NCBI RefSeq assembly: GCF_034424375.1
Contig: NZ_CP139965.1
Location: forward strand, 4,774,001 to 4,838,000
DNA from: Paraburkholderia kururiensis
GTDB taxonomy: Bacteria; Pseudomonadota; Gammaproteobacteria; Burkholderiales; Burkholderiaceae
Direction of reading: 5' to 3'
DNA length: 64,000 bases
This document shows positions 46,645-57,067 of the stretch, one piece after another. A program made the translations under genes and the position numbers. The notes under the pieces are model-generated. The model was not told the origin of the DNA and searched no databases. It worked only from the letters and a program-made list of their open reading frames with translations. The first letter of the stretch is position 1; every line of letters starts with the position of its first letter.

Positions 46645-46839
46645 TCAGTGGCCCTTCACGACCTCGCCGTCGCGCAGCTTGTAGCGCGTGCCGCAGTAGG
46701 GGCAGCGTGCTTCGCCGTGGGTCACGTCGATGAAAACGCGCGGATGCGTGCTCCAGCGCGGCATCGACGGGTTCGGGCAGTACGCCGGAAGATCTTTTGC
46801 CGACAGTTCGACCAGCGGCATTTCCTTGATTTCACTCAT
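46645..46839 (-). CDS. small zinc-finger domain protein
   Basis: A 64-residue protein with CPNPSMPRWSTHPRVFIDV followed by HGEARCPYCGTRYKL. The Cys21, His/Cys and CPYC residues form a zf-CHCC-type site like that of the mitochondrial complex I NDUFS6 subunit. It is short and without a listed enzyme role. It follows ilvE by 80 bases in the same direction and may be co-transcribed. Confidence 0.88.
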   Translation of the reverse strand: MSEIKEMPLVELSAKDLPAYCPNPSMPRWSTHPRVFIDVTHGEARCPYCGTRYKLRDGEVVKGH

Positions 46840-46919
46840 GGGGACGTTTCTCGTTGTTGCTGTAGCCGGGTCACAGCCGGCGGCGCGTCGAAGGCGCGCG
46901 GCGCCGCTGTGGGCCTGCG

Positions 46920-47843
46920 TCAGATTTTCGTGAGCCAGTCTGCGTATTGGGCGTTCTTGCCCGAGACGACGTCGAAGAACATCGACTGGAGCTTTTCCGT
47001 GATCGGTCCACGCGAACCGCTGCCGATGGTGCGGTTGTCGAGTTCGCGGATCGGCGTGACTTCGGCGGCGGTGCCCGTGAAGAAGGCTTCGTCGGCGATG
47101 TACACCTCGTCGCGCGTGATGCGCTTCTCGATGACCTCGATGCCGGCGTCTTTCGCGAAACGGATCACCGTGTCGCGCGTGATGCCGTCGAGGCACGACG
47201 AAAGGTCCGGCGTGTAGAGCTTGCCGTTGTTCACGAGGAAGAAGTTTTCGCCCGAGCCTTCGGAGACGTAGCCGTCCACGTCGAGCAGCAGCGCTTCGTC
47301 GTAGCCGTCGGCGGTGGCTTCCTGGTTGGCGAGAATCGAGTTCACGTACCAGCCCGACGCCTTCGCGCGAACCATCGAGATGTTCACGTGATGGCGCGTG
47401 AACGACGACGTCTTCACGCGGATACCCTTCCTGATGCCGTCTTCGCCGAGGTAGGCGCCCCACGGCCAGGCCGCGATGGCCACGTGGATGGTGTTGCCTT
47501 TTGCCGAGACACCGAGCTTTTCCGAGCCGACCCAGATGATGGGGCGCAGGTAGCACGACTCGAGCTTGTTCTCGCGCACCACTTCGCATTGCGCGGCCGC
47601 GAGCGTTTCGTGGTCGAACGGCACGTCCATCTGGAAAATCTTCGCCGAGTTCAGCAGGCGCTTCGTGTGCTCTTTCAGGCGGAAAATCGCGGTGCTGCCG
47701 TCGGCCGTCTTGTAGGCGCGCACGCCCTCGAATACGCCCATGCCGTAGTGCAGGGTATGGGTCAGCACGTGGATGGTGGCGTCGCGCCATTCGATCAGCT
47801 TGCCATCCATCCAGATCTTGCCGTCGCGGTCGGCCATTGACAT
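46920..47843 (-). CDS. ilvE: branched-chain amino acid aminotransferase
   Basis: A 307-residue class IV PLP aminotransferase: MADRDGKIWMDGKLIEWRDA start, THTLHYGMGVFEGVRAYKTA, the PLP-Lys in MVRAKASGWYVNSILANQEA and EGSGENFFLVNNGKLYTPDL. It makes or breaks down Leu, Ile and Val with glutamate. The start at 47843 is chosen; the frame extends 30 more residues without family support. The divergent azlCD genes for branched-chain amino acid export lie across the promoter region, which fits function. Confidence 0.96.
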   Translation of the reverse strand: MSMADRDGKIWMDGKLIEWRDATIHVLTHTLHYGMGVFEGVRAYKTADGSTAIFRLKEHTKRLLNSAKIFQMDVPFDHETLAAAQCEVVRENKLESCYLRPIIWVGSEKLGVSAKGNTIHVAIAAWPWGAYLGEDGIRKGIRVKTSSFTRHHVNISMVRAKASGWYVNSILANQEATADGYDEALLLDVDGYVSEGSGENFFLVNNGKLYTPDLSSCLDGITRDTVIRFAKDAGIEVIEKRITRDEVYIADEAFFTGTAAEVTPIRELDNRTIGSGSRGPITEKLQSMFFDVVSGKNAQYADWLTKI

Positions 47844-48187
47844 ACGATTCTCCAGGCGGTGCGGTTGCGAATGTGTCTTGCGGTGTGCTGCGCAAAGCCG
47901 CCTTGCGCGGAAGGCACGGCGGGCGCACCCCAAGCGGCCCCCTGCAAACGGTGAGGCGCGGCGCGACAGCGTGACACGTGTATCCGGCGAGCGGCGAAGA
48001 CGGCCATTTTAGCGTCTTTTGCCCAAAGAACGGGCATTTCGCCGGCTGCCGACGCTATAATTCTGCGTCCACATAAGACAAATTCCGACGCGCGGGCGGG
48101 CGCTGCGAGACACGGCGCCCTCAGAAACGCTGCCGCGCGTGCACCTTGCGCCGTCTCGCGCGGCGCCCGCTCCGCTCCCGCTCCCTC
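47844..48187. other. 344-base divergent promoter region ilvE / azlCD
   Basis: TATAAT at 48056-48061 is a good -10 for azlC, with only a weak -35. An inverted repeat TGCCC-N7-GGGCA lies at 48020-48036. No gene is seen. Confidence 0.4.
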
Positions 48188-48937
48188 ATGTCCTGCGCCC
48201 GTTTCACCGAAGTCGATCGCCGTGCCTTCAAGGAAGGCCTGCGCGCCTACTCGCCCACGCTGATGGCGATCTTCTCGTGGGGGCTCGTCACGGGCATCGC
48301 GATGAGCAAGTCGGTCATGACGGTTCCGCAGGCGCTCGGCATGTCGCTGCTCGTCTACGCGGGCTCGTCGCAGCTGGCCGTGCTGCCGCTGCTTGCCGCG
48401 AAGCTGCCCGTCTGGACCGTGCTGCTCACGGCGGCCATGGTCAACACGCGTTTCGTGATCTTCAGCGCCGGGCTTGCGCCGCATTTCTCGTATCTGCCGC
48501 TGTGGCGGCGCGTTTTGATCGGCTATTTCAACGGCGACGTGATCTTTCTGCTGTTCCAGAAAAAGAGCTTCCAGCACGGCTACGTGCCGGGCAAGGAGGC
48601 GTATTTCTGGGGCATGGCTGGTGCGAGCTGGCTGTCGTGGCAGGTGTCGTCGGTGGCCGGCATTCTGCTCGCGAGCCTCATCCCGGATAACTGGGGCCTT
48701 GCGCTCGCCGGCACGCTCGCGCTCATTCCGATCATGGTGTCGGCCATTGCCACGCGCTCCACGCTTGTCGCCGTGACGATCGCGGGCATCGTCGCGCTGA
48801 TCGCATTCGACCTGCCGTACCGGCTCGCGCTGCCGCTTGCCGTGCTGGCAGCGCTCGCGGCGGGCGCCGCGGCGGACATGCTGATCGAGCGCGCGGACCT
48901 GCGCCGCATCCACGACCGCACGGGAAGTTCGTCATGA
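48188..48937 (+). CDS. azlC: AzlC family branched-chain amino acid exporter subunit
   Basis: A 249-residue inner-membrane protein with about six helices: AFKEGLRAYSPTLMAIFSWG, then SLLVYAGSSQLAVLPLLAAK and MVNTRFVIFSAGLAPHFSYL, the AzlC/YgaZ pattern. With AzlD/YgaH it exports valine and other branched-chain amino acids. ATG 48188 follows a GC-rich upstream frame. azlD overlaps by four bases (ATGA), so they are coupled. Confidence 0.93.
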   Translation: MSCARFTEVDRRAFKEGLRAYSPTLMAIFSWGLVTGIAMSKSVMTVPQALGMSLLVYAGSSQLAVLPLLAAKLPVWTVLLTAAMVNTRFVIFSAGLAPHFSYLPLWRRVLIGYFNGDVIFLLFQKKSFQHGYVPGKEAYFWGMAGASWLSWQVSSVAGILLASLIPDNWGLALAGTLALIPIMVSAIATRSTLVAVTIAGIVALIAFDLPYRLALPLAVLAALAAGAAADMLIERADLRRIHDRTGSSS

Positions 48938-49257
48938 GCGCAACACAGATGTGGTGGGTCATCGCGGGCATGACGGTCGTCACCGCCGTTACACGCGCGC
49001 TCTTCCTGCTGGGCGGCGAGCGCACGGTGCTGCCCGAGCGTGCGCAGCGCGCGCTGCGCTATGCGCCGGCTGCGGCGCTGGCCGCGGTGGTGCTGCCCGA
49101 CGTGCTGGAGACGTCCGAAGGTCTTTCGTTCGCGCTTTCGAATCACGAGTTTTACGCCACCGTCGCCGGGCTCGCGTGGTTCTTGTGGCGACGCAGCATG
49201 CTCGGCACGATCGTGACCGGCATGCTGGCATTCACGGCGCTGCGTCTCCTGTTCTAA
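48934..49257 (+). CDS. azlD: AzlD family branched-chain amino acid exporter subunit
   Basis: A 107-residue small membrane protein with four helices: MWWVIAGMTVVTAVTRALFL, ERAQRALRYAPAAALAAVVL and the C-terminal SMLGTIVTGMLAFTALRLLF. It is the second subunit of the AzlCD exporter and overlaps azlC by four bases. Confidence 0.92.
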   Translation: MSATQMWWVIAGMTVVTAVTRALFLLGGERTVLPERAQRALRYAPAAALAAVVLPDVLETSEGLSFALSNHEFYATVAGLAWFLWRRSMLGTIVTGMLAFTALRLLF

Positions 49258-49554
49258 TTGGGCCGCAACGCGTGCTGCACCGCGTCATACGGGGCGATCC
49301 CAAATAGGGGGCATGCGGCGCAGCCGGTCTCAGAACGACATGGCTATCGGCTAAAATGGCCTTCTTGCGGATCGATGCAGCGAGACGCCGGTGCGGCGGC
49401 TCGCGGCTGCGCGAGGGCACCTGAAATCGTGCGCCCCATGCGAGGCGCGCCGGGTTGCCCGAAACTGCGTGAAGCCGTCCGAAGCCGTGAATGGCCCACC
49501 GCCGGGCTGTACGTCGTCCGCCACCGCCTTCCCACCATCAACGCACTGTCAATC

Positions 49555-50754
49555 ATGAACCAGGTACTGCGTCTCACCGATCTGATCTCCGAAGGCAAGC
49601 TCTCCGGCAAGCGCGTTTTCATCCGCGCCGATCTCAACGTGCCGCAAGACGACGCGGGCAACATTACCGAAGACACGCGCATCCGCGCCTCGGTGCCCGC
49701 CATTCGCGCCGCGCTTGACGCCGGTGCGGCCGTGATGGTCACGTCGCACCTCGGCCGTCCCACGGAAGGCGAGTTCAAGCCCGAAGATTCGCTCGCGCCG
49801 GTGGCGAAGCGACTTGCCGAACTGCTGGGCCGCGACGTGCCGCTCGTCGCGAACTGGGTGGAGAACGGCGTGAACGTGACGCCGGGCAACGTGGTGCTGC
49901 TCGAGAACTGCCGCGTGAACAAGGGCGAAAAGAAGAATTCGGACGAGCTCGCGCAGAAGATGGCGAAGCTCTGTGACATCTACGTCAACGATGCCTTCGG
50001 CACCGCCCACCGCGCCGAGGCCACCACGCACGGCATCGCGAAATACGCGCCGGTGGCGTGCGCCGGCCCGCTGCTTGCGGCGGAACTGGACGCTCTCGGC
50101 AAGGCGCTCGGCGCGCCGAAGCGCCCGCTCGTCGCTATCGTGGCGGGCTCGAAGGTTTCCACCAAGCTCACCATCCTGAAGTCGCTCGCCGAAAAGGTGG
50201 ACCAGTTGATCGTGGGCGGCGGCATTGCCAACACGTTCATGCTCGCGGCCGGTCTGAAGATCGGCAAGTCGCTGGCCGAAGCCGATCTGGTCGAAGAAGC
50301 GAAGGCGATCATCGAGGCAGCGAAGGCGCGCGGCGCGTCGGTGCCCATTCCTGTGGACGTCGTGACGGCGAAGGAATTCGCGGCCACGGCGAAGGCCGAG
50401 ATCAAGGCCGTGGCGGACGTCGCCGACGACGACATGATTCTCGACATCGGACCGGAAACGGCGAAAACGCTCGCTGCGCAGCTGGAGAAGGCCGGCACGA
50501 TCGTCTGGAACGGCCCGGTCGGCGTGTTCGAATTCGACCAGTTCGGCAACGGCACGAAGACGCTCGCGCAAGCCATCGCCAATTCGCCGGCGTTCTCCAT
50601 TGCGGGCGGCGGCGATACGCTCGCGGCCATCGCCAAGTACGGTATTCACGACAAGGTCAGCTACATCTCCACGGGCGGCGGCGCGTTCCTCGAGTTCCTC
50701 GAAGGCAAGAAGCTGCCCGCCGTCGAAGTGCTCGAATCGCGCGCGGCGGCCTGA
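49555..50754 (+). CDS. pgk: phosphoglycerate kinase
   Basis: A 399-residue kinase: [14 protein letters not shown], the substrate-binding [15 protein letters not shown], the hinge [20 protein letters not shown] and the nucleotide-binding [19 protein letters not shown] then GGGDTLAAI. It catalyses the ATP-forming step of glycolysis in the cytoplasm. Start ATG 49555 ([10 protein letters not shown]) fits the family; the frame extends back to 49258 without support. pyk and fba follow in the same direction. Confidence 0.97.
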   Translation: MNQVLRLTDLISEGKLSGKRVFIRADLNVPQDDAGNITEDTRIRASVPAIRAALDAGAAVMVTSHLGRPTEGEFKPEDSLAPVAKRLAELLGRDVPLVANWVENGVNVTPGNVVLLENCRVNKGEKKNSDELAQKMAKLCDIYVNDAFGTAHRAEATTHGIAKYAPVACAGPLLAAELDALGKALGAPKRPLVAIVAGSKVSTKLTILKSLAEKVDQLIVGGGIANTFMLAAGLKIGKSLAEADLVEEAKAIIEAAKARGASVPIPVDVVTAKEFAATAKAEIKAVADVADDDMILDIGPETAKTLAAQLEKAGTIVWNGPVGVFEFDQFGNGTKTLAQAIANSPAFSIAGGGDTLAAIAKYGIHDKVSYISTGGGAFLEFLEGKKLPAVEVLESRAAA

Positions 50755-51091
50755 GATGGCCTCACGCGCCCGTGCAGCGAAGCCGGCTTCGGCCGGCACG
50801 CGCGTGTCACGCCCGGCCGCCGCTCACGGGCGCACCGCTTCAGCTTCATCCACGAAGTCATCGACCAGGAAAACCGCCCGCGCGGCGGCTGCCCCCGGCG
50901 CCGTCACGCAGGCGCTCGCAGAACCCGCAACGACAGCAACAACGGCAACGACAGCCACAAGCGCCACACCAACACACAAAGCGACGCCGGCCCGAACCGG
51001 CGCGCAACCCACGGCGGTGCCCGCAACGGCATTGCCTGCACGCCCGACTCTCAGCGCACTTCCTAGTGATCTCACCCAGACGAGGAGTTTC
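50755..51091 (+). other. 337-base gap, open in frame with pyk
   Basis: From ATG 50756, one base after the pgk stop, the frame is open into pyk for 112 codons and reads Ala/Thr/Arg/Pro-rich, low-complexity protein (MASRARAAKPASAGTRVSRP at the start). A GAGGAG lies just before the standard pyk ATG at 51092, which argues for the internal start. The gap may be a linker leader or only GC-biased non-coding DNA. Confidence 0.4.
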
Positions 51092-52528
51092 ATGCATCGC
51101 GCCACCAAGATTGTCGCCACCATCGGACCGGCTTCCAGCACGCCGGAGATCCTGCTGCAAATGATGCAGGCAGGGCTCGACGTGGTGCGCCTCAACTTCT
51201 CGCACGGCACGGCCGACGACCATCGCCAGCGCGCCGAATTCGTGCGCGAGTGTGCGCGCCAGGCCGGTCGCGAAGTCGCCATCATGGCCGACCTGCAAGG
51301 GCCGAAGATTCGCGTGGGCAAGTTCGAGAAGGGCAAGACCACGCTGGTGCCAGGCAGCGCGTTCGTGCTCGACGCAGACTGCGAGCTTGGCAACGACGAG
51401 CGCGTCGGCCTCGACTACAAGGACCTGACGCGCGACCTCAAGCCCGGCGACGTGCTGCTGCTGAACGACGGCCTGATCGTGCTCGACGTGGTGCGCGTGA
51501 TCGGCAGCGAGATTCACACGACGGTGCGCGTGGGTGGCGACTTGTCGAACAACAAGGGCATCAACCGCCAGGGCGGCGGGCTCTCGGCGCCGGCGCTCAC
51601 GGCGAAAGACATGGAAGACATCCGCACGGCGATGTCGCTGGGCGCGGACTTCATCGCGGTGTCGTTCCCGAAGAACGCCACCGACATGGAGATGGCCCGC
51701 CAACTCGCGAACATCGCGGGCGCGCCCTACGGGCTCAAGCCGAAGATGATCGCGAAGATCGAGCGCGCGGAAGCGATCCCGGCGCTGCAAGGCATTCTGG
51801 ATGCCTCGGACGGCATCATGGTGGCGCGCGGCGACCTCGCGGTCGAAGTGGGCAACGCCGCGGTGCCCGCGTTGCAAAAGCGCATGATCCGCATGGCGCG
51901 CGAGTCGAACAAGCTCGTCATCACGGCCACGCAGATGATGGAGTCGATGATCCACGCGCCCGTGCCCACCCGCGCGGAAGTCTCGGACGTCGCGAATGCC
52001 GTGCTCGACGGCACGGACGCGGTGATGCTCTCGGCCGAATCGGCGGCGGGCAAGTATCCGGTGCAGACCATCGAGACGATGGCCGCCATTTGCGTCGAGG
52101 CCGAGAAGTCCGAACACGTCGAGCTCGACAAGGATTTCCTCGACCGTACGTTCACGCGCATTGACCAGTCCATCGCGATGGGCGCGCTCTTTACCGCCTA
52201 CCACCTGGGCGCGAAGGCGATCGTCGCGCTCACGGAATCGGGGTCCACGGCGCTGTGGCTCTCGCGTCACTGGACCCATGTGCCCATCTTCGGTCTCACG
52301 TCGCGCGTGGGTAGCGAGCGCGCGATGGCGCTGTACCGCAACGTCACGCCGCTGCATCTCGAAACCAGCCACGACCGCGATGTCGCGTTGCAGCAGGCGC
52401 TTGAAGTCGTCGTGGCGAAGGGCTTTGCGTCGCGCGGCGACATGGTCGTGCTGACCGTGGGCGAGCCGATGGGCCAGGCGGGCGGCACGAACACGCTGAA
52501 GATCGTGCGGGTGGGCGCGCCGTACTGA
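51092..52528 (+). CDS. pyk: pyruvate kinase
   Basis: A 478-residue pyruvate kinase: TKIVATIGPASSTPEILLQM start, RLNFSHGTADDHRQRA, ADLQGPKIRVGKF, the catalytic MIAKIERAEAIPALQGIL and MLSAESAAGKYPVQTIETM. It makes pyruvate and ATP from phosphoenolpyruvate. The ATG at 51092 has GAGGAG upstream. An optional 112-residue N-terminal extension is open in frame. Confidence 0.97.
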   Translation: MHRATKIVATIGPASSTPEILLQMMQAGLDVVRLNFSHGTADDHRQRAEFVRECARQAGREVAIMADLQGPKIRVGKFEKGKTTLVPGSAFVLDADCELGNDERVGLDYKDLTRDLKPGDVLLLNDGLIVLDVVRVIGSEIHTTVRVGGDLSNNKGINRQGGGLSAPALTAKDMEDIRTAMSLGADFIAVSFPKNATDMEMARQLANIAGAPYGLKPKMIAKIERAEAIPALQGILDASDGIMVARGDLAVEVGNAAVPALQKRMIRMARESNKLVITATQMMESMIHAPVPTRAEVSDVANAVLDGTDAVMLSAESAAGKYPVQTIETMAAICVEAEKSEHVELDKDFLDRTFTRIDQSIAMGALFTAYHLGAKAIVALTESGSTALWLSRHWTHVPIFGLTSRVGSERAMALYRNVTPLHLETSHDRDVALQQALEVVVAKGFASRGDMVVLTVGEPMGQAGGTNTLKIVRVGAPY

Positions 52529-52852
52529 AGATCGTAGTGACAAGGGCAAGGAGCCCCGCGAACGGGCGGACAGGAAGGGCGCGAAAGAGGCCGCGCCACC
52601 GCCCGTCGCCCGGCTCCTTGTAGCGCCGCGGGATGGGCGGCTGTCGCCCCGAAGCGATAGCCAGCGCACATTCCAGACCCGCGCGACCGCCCACGCGGGC
52701 GGAACGCCGATTGCTTCGCGATAAAATCGCCCATATTCAGATGAGCGGCAGCGCGCACCACCGCGCCGCGGCGGTTGAGAAACCCGCCCAGATCGGCCGC
52801 GACAGACGGCCGGCAGCACGACAGATTCGTTTCAAATCAAAGGAGTAACACC
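52529..52852 (+). other. 324-base gap with a nested inverted repeat
   Basis: No gene. CAAGGAGCC (52547-52555) pairs with GGCTCCTTG (52612-52620); inside it ACGGGCGG (52562-52569) pairs with CCGCCCGT (52599-52606); inside that GGCGCG pairs with CGCGCC. The result is a long structured RNA after pyk, with no T-run after it. The fba promoter must lie between 52640 and 52850; AAGGAG marks its ribosome site. Confidence 0.5.
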
Positions 52853-53917
52853 ATGCCTCTCGTATCAATGCGTCAGTTGCTGGACCACGCCGCCGAAAAC
52901 GGCTACGGCCTGCCGGCATTCAACGTCAACAATCTGGAGCAGGTGCAGGCGATCATGTCGGCGGCGGACCAGGTGGGCGCGCCAGTCATCATGCAGGCGT
53001 CCGCCGGTGCCCGTAAGTACGCGGGCGAAGCGTTCCTGCGTCACCTGATCGAGGCTGCCGTGGAGGCGTATCCGCACATTCCGGTGGTGATGCACCAGGA
53101 TCACGGGCAGTCGCCTGCGGTGTGCCTGACGGCCATCCGCAGCGGCTTCACGAGCGTCATGATGGACGGCTCGCTGCAAGCCGACGGCAAGACGGTGGCC
53201 ACGTACGAGTACAACGTCGACGTGTCGCGCAAGGTGGTGGAGATGGCGCACTCGATCGGCGTGACGGTGGAAGCGGAGCTGGGCGTGCTGGGCTCGCTCG
53301 AAACGATGAAGGGCGACAAGGAAGACGGCCACGGCGCCGAAGGCACGATGACGCGCGAGCAGCTGCTCACCGACGTCGAGCAGGCCGCCGACTTCGTGAA
53401 GCTCACGCAGTGCGACGCGCTCGCTATCGCGATCGGCACCTCGCACGGCGCCTACAAGTTTTCGAAGAAGCCGACGGGCGACATCCTCTCCATCCAGCGC
53501 ATCAAGGAAATTCACGCGCGCATTCCGAACACGCACCTCGTCATGCACGGTTCGTCGTCGGTGCCGCAGGAACTGCTCGCCGAGATCCGCGAATTCGGCG
53601 GCGATATGAAGGAAACCTACGGCGTGCCGGTGGAAGAGATTCAGGAAGGCATCAAGCACGGCGTGCGCAAGGTCAACATCGACACCGACCTGCGCCTCGC
53701 GATCACCGGCGCGATTCGCCGTTATTTCGCCGAGAATCCGTCGAAGTTCGACCCGCGCGACTACCTGAAGCCCGCGCGCGAAGCCGCGAAGAAGGTGTGT
53801 GTGGACCGCTATCTGGCCTTCGGCTGCGAAGGTCAGGCCGCGAAGATCAAGCCCGTTTCGCTCGAAAAGATGGCGCAGAAGTATGTCGCCGGCGAACTGG
53901 CGCAGGTCGTCCGGTAA
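52853..53917 (+). CDS. fba: class II fructose-bisphosphate aldolase
   Basis: A 354-residue zinc aldolase of the CbbA/FbaA subgroup: [20 protein letters not shown], the zinc His in [30 protein letters not shown], and [18 protein letters not shown] with the second metal His. It splits fructose-1,6-bisphosphate in glycolysis and works in reverse in gluconeogenesis. AAGGAG precedes the ATG by seven bases. Follows pgk and pyk. Confidence 0.96.
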   Translation: MPLVSMRQLLDHAAENGYGLPAFNVNNLEQVQAIMSAADQVGAPVIMQASAGARKYAGEAFLRHLIEAAVEAYPHIPVVMHQDHGQSPAVCLTAIRSGFTSVMMDGSLQADGKTVATYEYNVDVSRKVVEMAHSIGVTVEAELGVLGSLETMKGDKEDGHGAEGTMTREQLLTDVEQAADFVKLTQCDALAIAIGTSHGAYKFSKKPTGDILSIQRIKEIHARIPNTHLVMHGSSSVPQELLAEIREFGGDMKETYGVPVEEIQEGIKHGVRKVNIDTDLRLAITGAIRRYFAENPSKFDPRDYLKPAREAAKKVCVDRYLAFGCEGQAAKIKPVSLEKMAQKYVAGELAQVVR

Positions 53918-54144
53918 AATACGGCGTTTGGCGGCGCCCTGATTCAGGGCGTCCAGCCTCCCGGCTGGGCGTTCCAACGGTTCGCCGCCTGGCGTGGGCT
54001 GGCCGCAGGGCCCGCAGCCACGCGCAGTTGTTACCCGTGCCGCCGTTCCCGCCTGACCGTGGGAACGGCGTCTGGCTTTTGAACAGCCTCGGTTTTTCCC
54101 CGTTTCCGCCAGCTCCCGGGCGCCACTTTTTGCAAATCACGACG
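53918..54144 (+). promoter_or_regulatory. hairpin-rich gap between fba and purC
   Basis: About 227 bases with no gene but several stems. The strongest is GCCGTTCCC (54042-54050) with GGGAACGGC (54061-54069), followed by GTCTGGCTTTT. GCGCCCTGattCAGGGCG lies near 53934-53952. At least one probably ends fba mRNA; no purine riboswitch pattern is seen. Confidence 0.5.
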
Positions 54145-55035
54145 ATGTCTACTCTCTACGAATCCACGCTCCGCTCGCTGCCGCTGCTCGGCCGCGGCAA
54201 GGTCCGCGACAACTACGCGGTGGGCAACGACAAGTTGCTGATCGTCACCACCGACCGCCTCTCGGCGTTCGACGTGATCATGGGCGAGCCGATTCCGGGC
54301 AAGGGCCGCGTGCTGAACCAGATGGCCAACTTCTGGTTCGCGAAGCTCGCGCACGTCGTGCCGAATCACCTCACGGACGTGGCGCCGGAAAGCGTCGTCG
54401 CCGCGGACGAAGCCGAGCAGGTGCGCGGCCGCGCGGTGGTCGTGAAGCGCCTCGAGCCGATCCTCGTGGAAGCGGTGGTGCGCGGCTACCTGGCGGGCAG
54501 CGGCTGGAAGGACTATCAGGCGACCGGGTCGGTGTGCGGCGTGCAGTTGCCGCCCGGCCTGCGCAACGCCGAGAAGCTGCCCGAGCCCATCTTCACGCCC
54601 GCGGCCAAGGCCGAAATGGGCCACCACGACGAGAACATCACGTACGACGAGATGGAGCGCCGCATCGGCACCGAGCTTTCGGCCACCATCCGCGACATCT
54701 CGATCAAGCTGTACAAGGAAGCCGCCGACTACGCGGCCACGCGCGGCATCATCATCGCGGACACGAAGTTCGAGTTCGGCCTCGACAATCACGGCAAGCT
54801 CTACCTGATGGACGAGGCGCTCACCGCCGACTCCTCGCGCTTCTGGCCGGCCGACCAGTACCAGGTGGGCACGAACCCGCCGTCGTTCGACAAACAGTTC
54901 GTGCGCGACTGGCTCGAGACCCAGGACTGGAAGAAAGAACCGCCCGCGCCGAAGCTGCCCGACGACGTGATCGCGAAGACGTCGCAGAAGTACCAGGAGG
55001 CGCTGGAGCGTCTGACTGGCCAGAAGCTCGCGTGA
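54145..55035 (+). CDS. purC: phosphoribosylaminoimidazole-succinocarboxamide synthase
   Basis: A 296-residue SAICAR synthetase: [60 protein letters not shown] and [20 protein letters not shown]. It joins aspartate to CAIR in purine synthesis. purE follows after 32 bases and purK further on in the same direction, an operon for neighbouring steps. Confidence 0.97.
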   Translation: MSTLYESTLRSLPLLGRGKVRDNYAVGNDKLLIVTTDRLSAFDVIMGEPIPGKGRVLNQMANFWFAKLAHVVPNHLTDVAPESVVAADEAEQVRGRAVVVKRLEPILVEAVVRGYLAGSGWKDYQATGSVCGVQLPPGLRNAEKLPEPIFTPAAKAEMGHHDENITYDEMERRIGTELSATIRDISIKLYKEAADYAATRGIIIADTKFEFGLDNHGKLYLMDEALTADSSRFWPADQYQVGTNPPSFDKQFVRDWLETQDWKKEPPAPKLPDDVIAKTSQKYQEALERLTGQKLA

Positions 55036-55067
55036 GCCGCCGCGAAGCGCCAGAGGAAGCCAGCACG

Positions 55068-55595
<528 letters not shown>

Positions 55596-55615
55596 TGCGC
55601 GCCGACGCTCGAAGG

Positions 55616-55648
55616 GCGCAATGAGCGCGCAATGAGCGCGCAATGAGA
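55616..55648 (+). repeat. three 11-bp tandem repeats after purE
   Basis: GCGCAATGAGC occurs at 55616-55626 and 55627-55637, then GCGCAATGAGA at 55638-55648, just after the purE stop. The rest of the 246-base gap to purK shows no gene. Confidence 0.8.
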
Positions 55649-55841
55649 GCTGTCATGCAGTAAGCGGGGCCGGCGCCGCGTGGCTCGAAGCCACGCCGGT
55701 CCCGCGGAAGTTTCCGTCGCGTGTTGCTGCAGCCGTTTGCGGTAGCACACCGCGAGTGCCTCGAGCGATCGCGACAGCCTACATTTCCGCCAGCCGCGCA
55801 TGCACGATGCGTCGCGCCGCCGGCCGTGACCGACCACTGAG

Positions 55842-57053
55842 ATGAATCCAGACAACGCACCCGTTTCCCCCATCCTGCCCGGCGCGTGGCTCGGCATGGT
55901 GGGCGGCGGCCAGCTCGGCCGCATGTTCTGCTTTGCCGCCCAGGCGATGGGGTATCGCGTCGCGGTGCTCGATCCCGACGAAAGCAGCCCGGCGGGCTCC
56001 GTCGCGGACCGCCATCTGCGTGCCGCCTACGACGACGAAGCCGCGCTGACCGAACTGGCGCGCCTGTGCGCGGCCGTTTCCACCGAGTTCGAGAACGTGC
56101 CTGCCGCGAGCCTCGACTTCCTCGCTCGCACGACGTTTGTGAGCCCGGCCGGCCGGTGCGTCGCCGTGGCCCAGGACCGCATCGCCGAAAAGCGCTTCAT
56201 CGCGGCGGCCGGCGTGCCGGTGGCGCCGCACGTCGTGATCGAGTCGTCGCAAGCGCTGGCCGCCATCGACGATGCCGCGCTCGAAGCCGTGCTGCCCGGC
56301 ATTCTGAAGACGGCGCGGCTCGGCTACGACGGTAAGGGCCAGGTGAGCGTGGCAAGCGCCCACGACGTGCGCGAAGCGCACGCGTCGCTGGGCGGCGTCG
56401 CGTGCGTGCTGGAAAAGCGGCTGCCGCTGAAGTTCGAGGTGTCGGCGCTGATCGCGCGCGGCGCAAACGGCACCACCGCGGTCTATCCGCTCGCGCAGAA
56501 TACGCACCGGCACGGCGTGCTCTCGCACACCGTCGTGCCCGCGCCCGATGCGAACCCGCAGCTCGTGGAACAGGCCCAGCAGGCAGCGCTCGACATTGCC
56601 GCGAAGCTCGGCTATGTCGGCGTGCTGTGCGTCGAGTTCTTCGTGCTCGAAGACGGTTCGCTCGTGGCCAACGAAATGGCGCCGCGCCCGCACAACTCCG
56701 GGCACTACACCGTGGATGCCTGCGCGACGAGCCAGTTCGAGCAGCAGGTGCGCGCCATGACGGGCATGCCGCTCGGCGACACGCGCCAGCATTCGCCCGC
56801 GGTGATGCTGAATATTCTCGGCGACGTGTGGTTCCCCGATGCCGCCAAGAGCGGCAAGGGTCTTGGCGCGCCCGTGACGCCGCCGTGGCACGAAGTGGCC
56901 GCGATGCCGGCTGCGCATCTGCATCTGTACGGCAAAGAGGAGGCGCGGCCAGGCCGCAAGATGGGCCACATCAATTTCACGGCGGCCACGCTCGACGAAG
57001 CCCGCACCGCCGCACGCGACTGCGCTCGCCTGCTGCACATCGCAACCAGCTGA
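55842..57053 (+). CDS. purK: 5-(carboxyamino)imidazole ribonucleotide synthase
   Basis: A 403-residue ATP-grasp enzyme: [55 protein letters not shown] and [20 protein letters not shown] with HNSGHYT. It carboxylates AIR with ATP and bicarbonate. Third gene of the purine group; tsaC starts 14 bases later. Confidence 0.97.
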   Translation: MNPDNAPVSPILPGAWLGMVGGGQLGRMFCFAAQAMGYRVAVLDPDESSPAGSVADRHLRAAYDDEAALTELARLCAAVSTEFENVPAASLDFLARTTFVSPAGRCVAVAQDRIAEKRFIAAAGVPVAPHVVIESSQALAAIDDAALEAVLPGILKTARLGYDGKGQVSVASAHDVREAHASLGGVACVLEKRLPLKFEVSALIARGANGTTAVYPLAQNTHRHGVLSHTVVPAPDANPQLVEQAQQAALDIAAKLGYVGVLCVEFFVLEDGSLVANEMAPRPHNSGHYTVDACATSQFEQQVRAMTGMPLGDTRQHSPAVMLNILGDVWFPDAAKSGKGLGAPVTPPWHEVAAMPAAHLHLYGKEEARPGRKMGHINFTAATLDEARTAARDCARLLHIATS

Positions 57054-57067
57054 GGCGGCCGAACATC

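Noticed and set aside
53918..54144. Purine riboswitch or other known riboswitch before purC.
   Set aside because: The gap holds GC-rich hairpins but no recognisable riboswitch core; terminator function is simpler.
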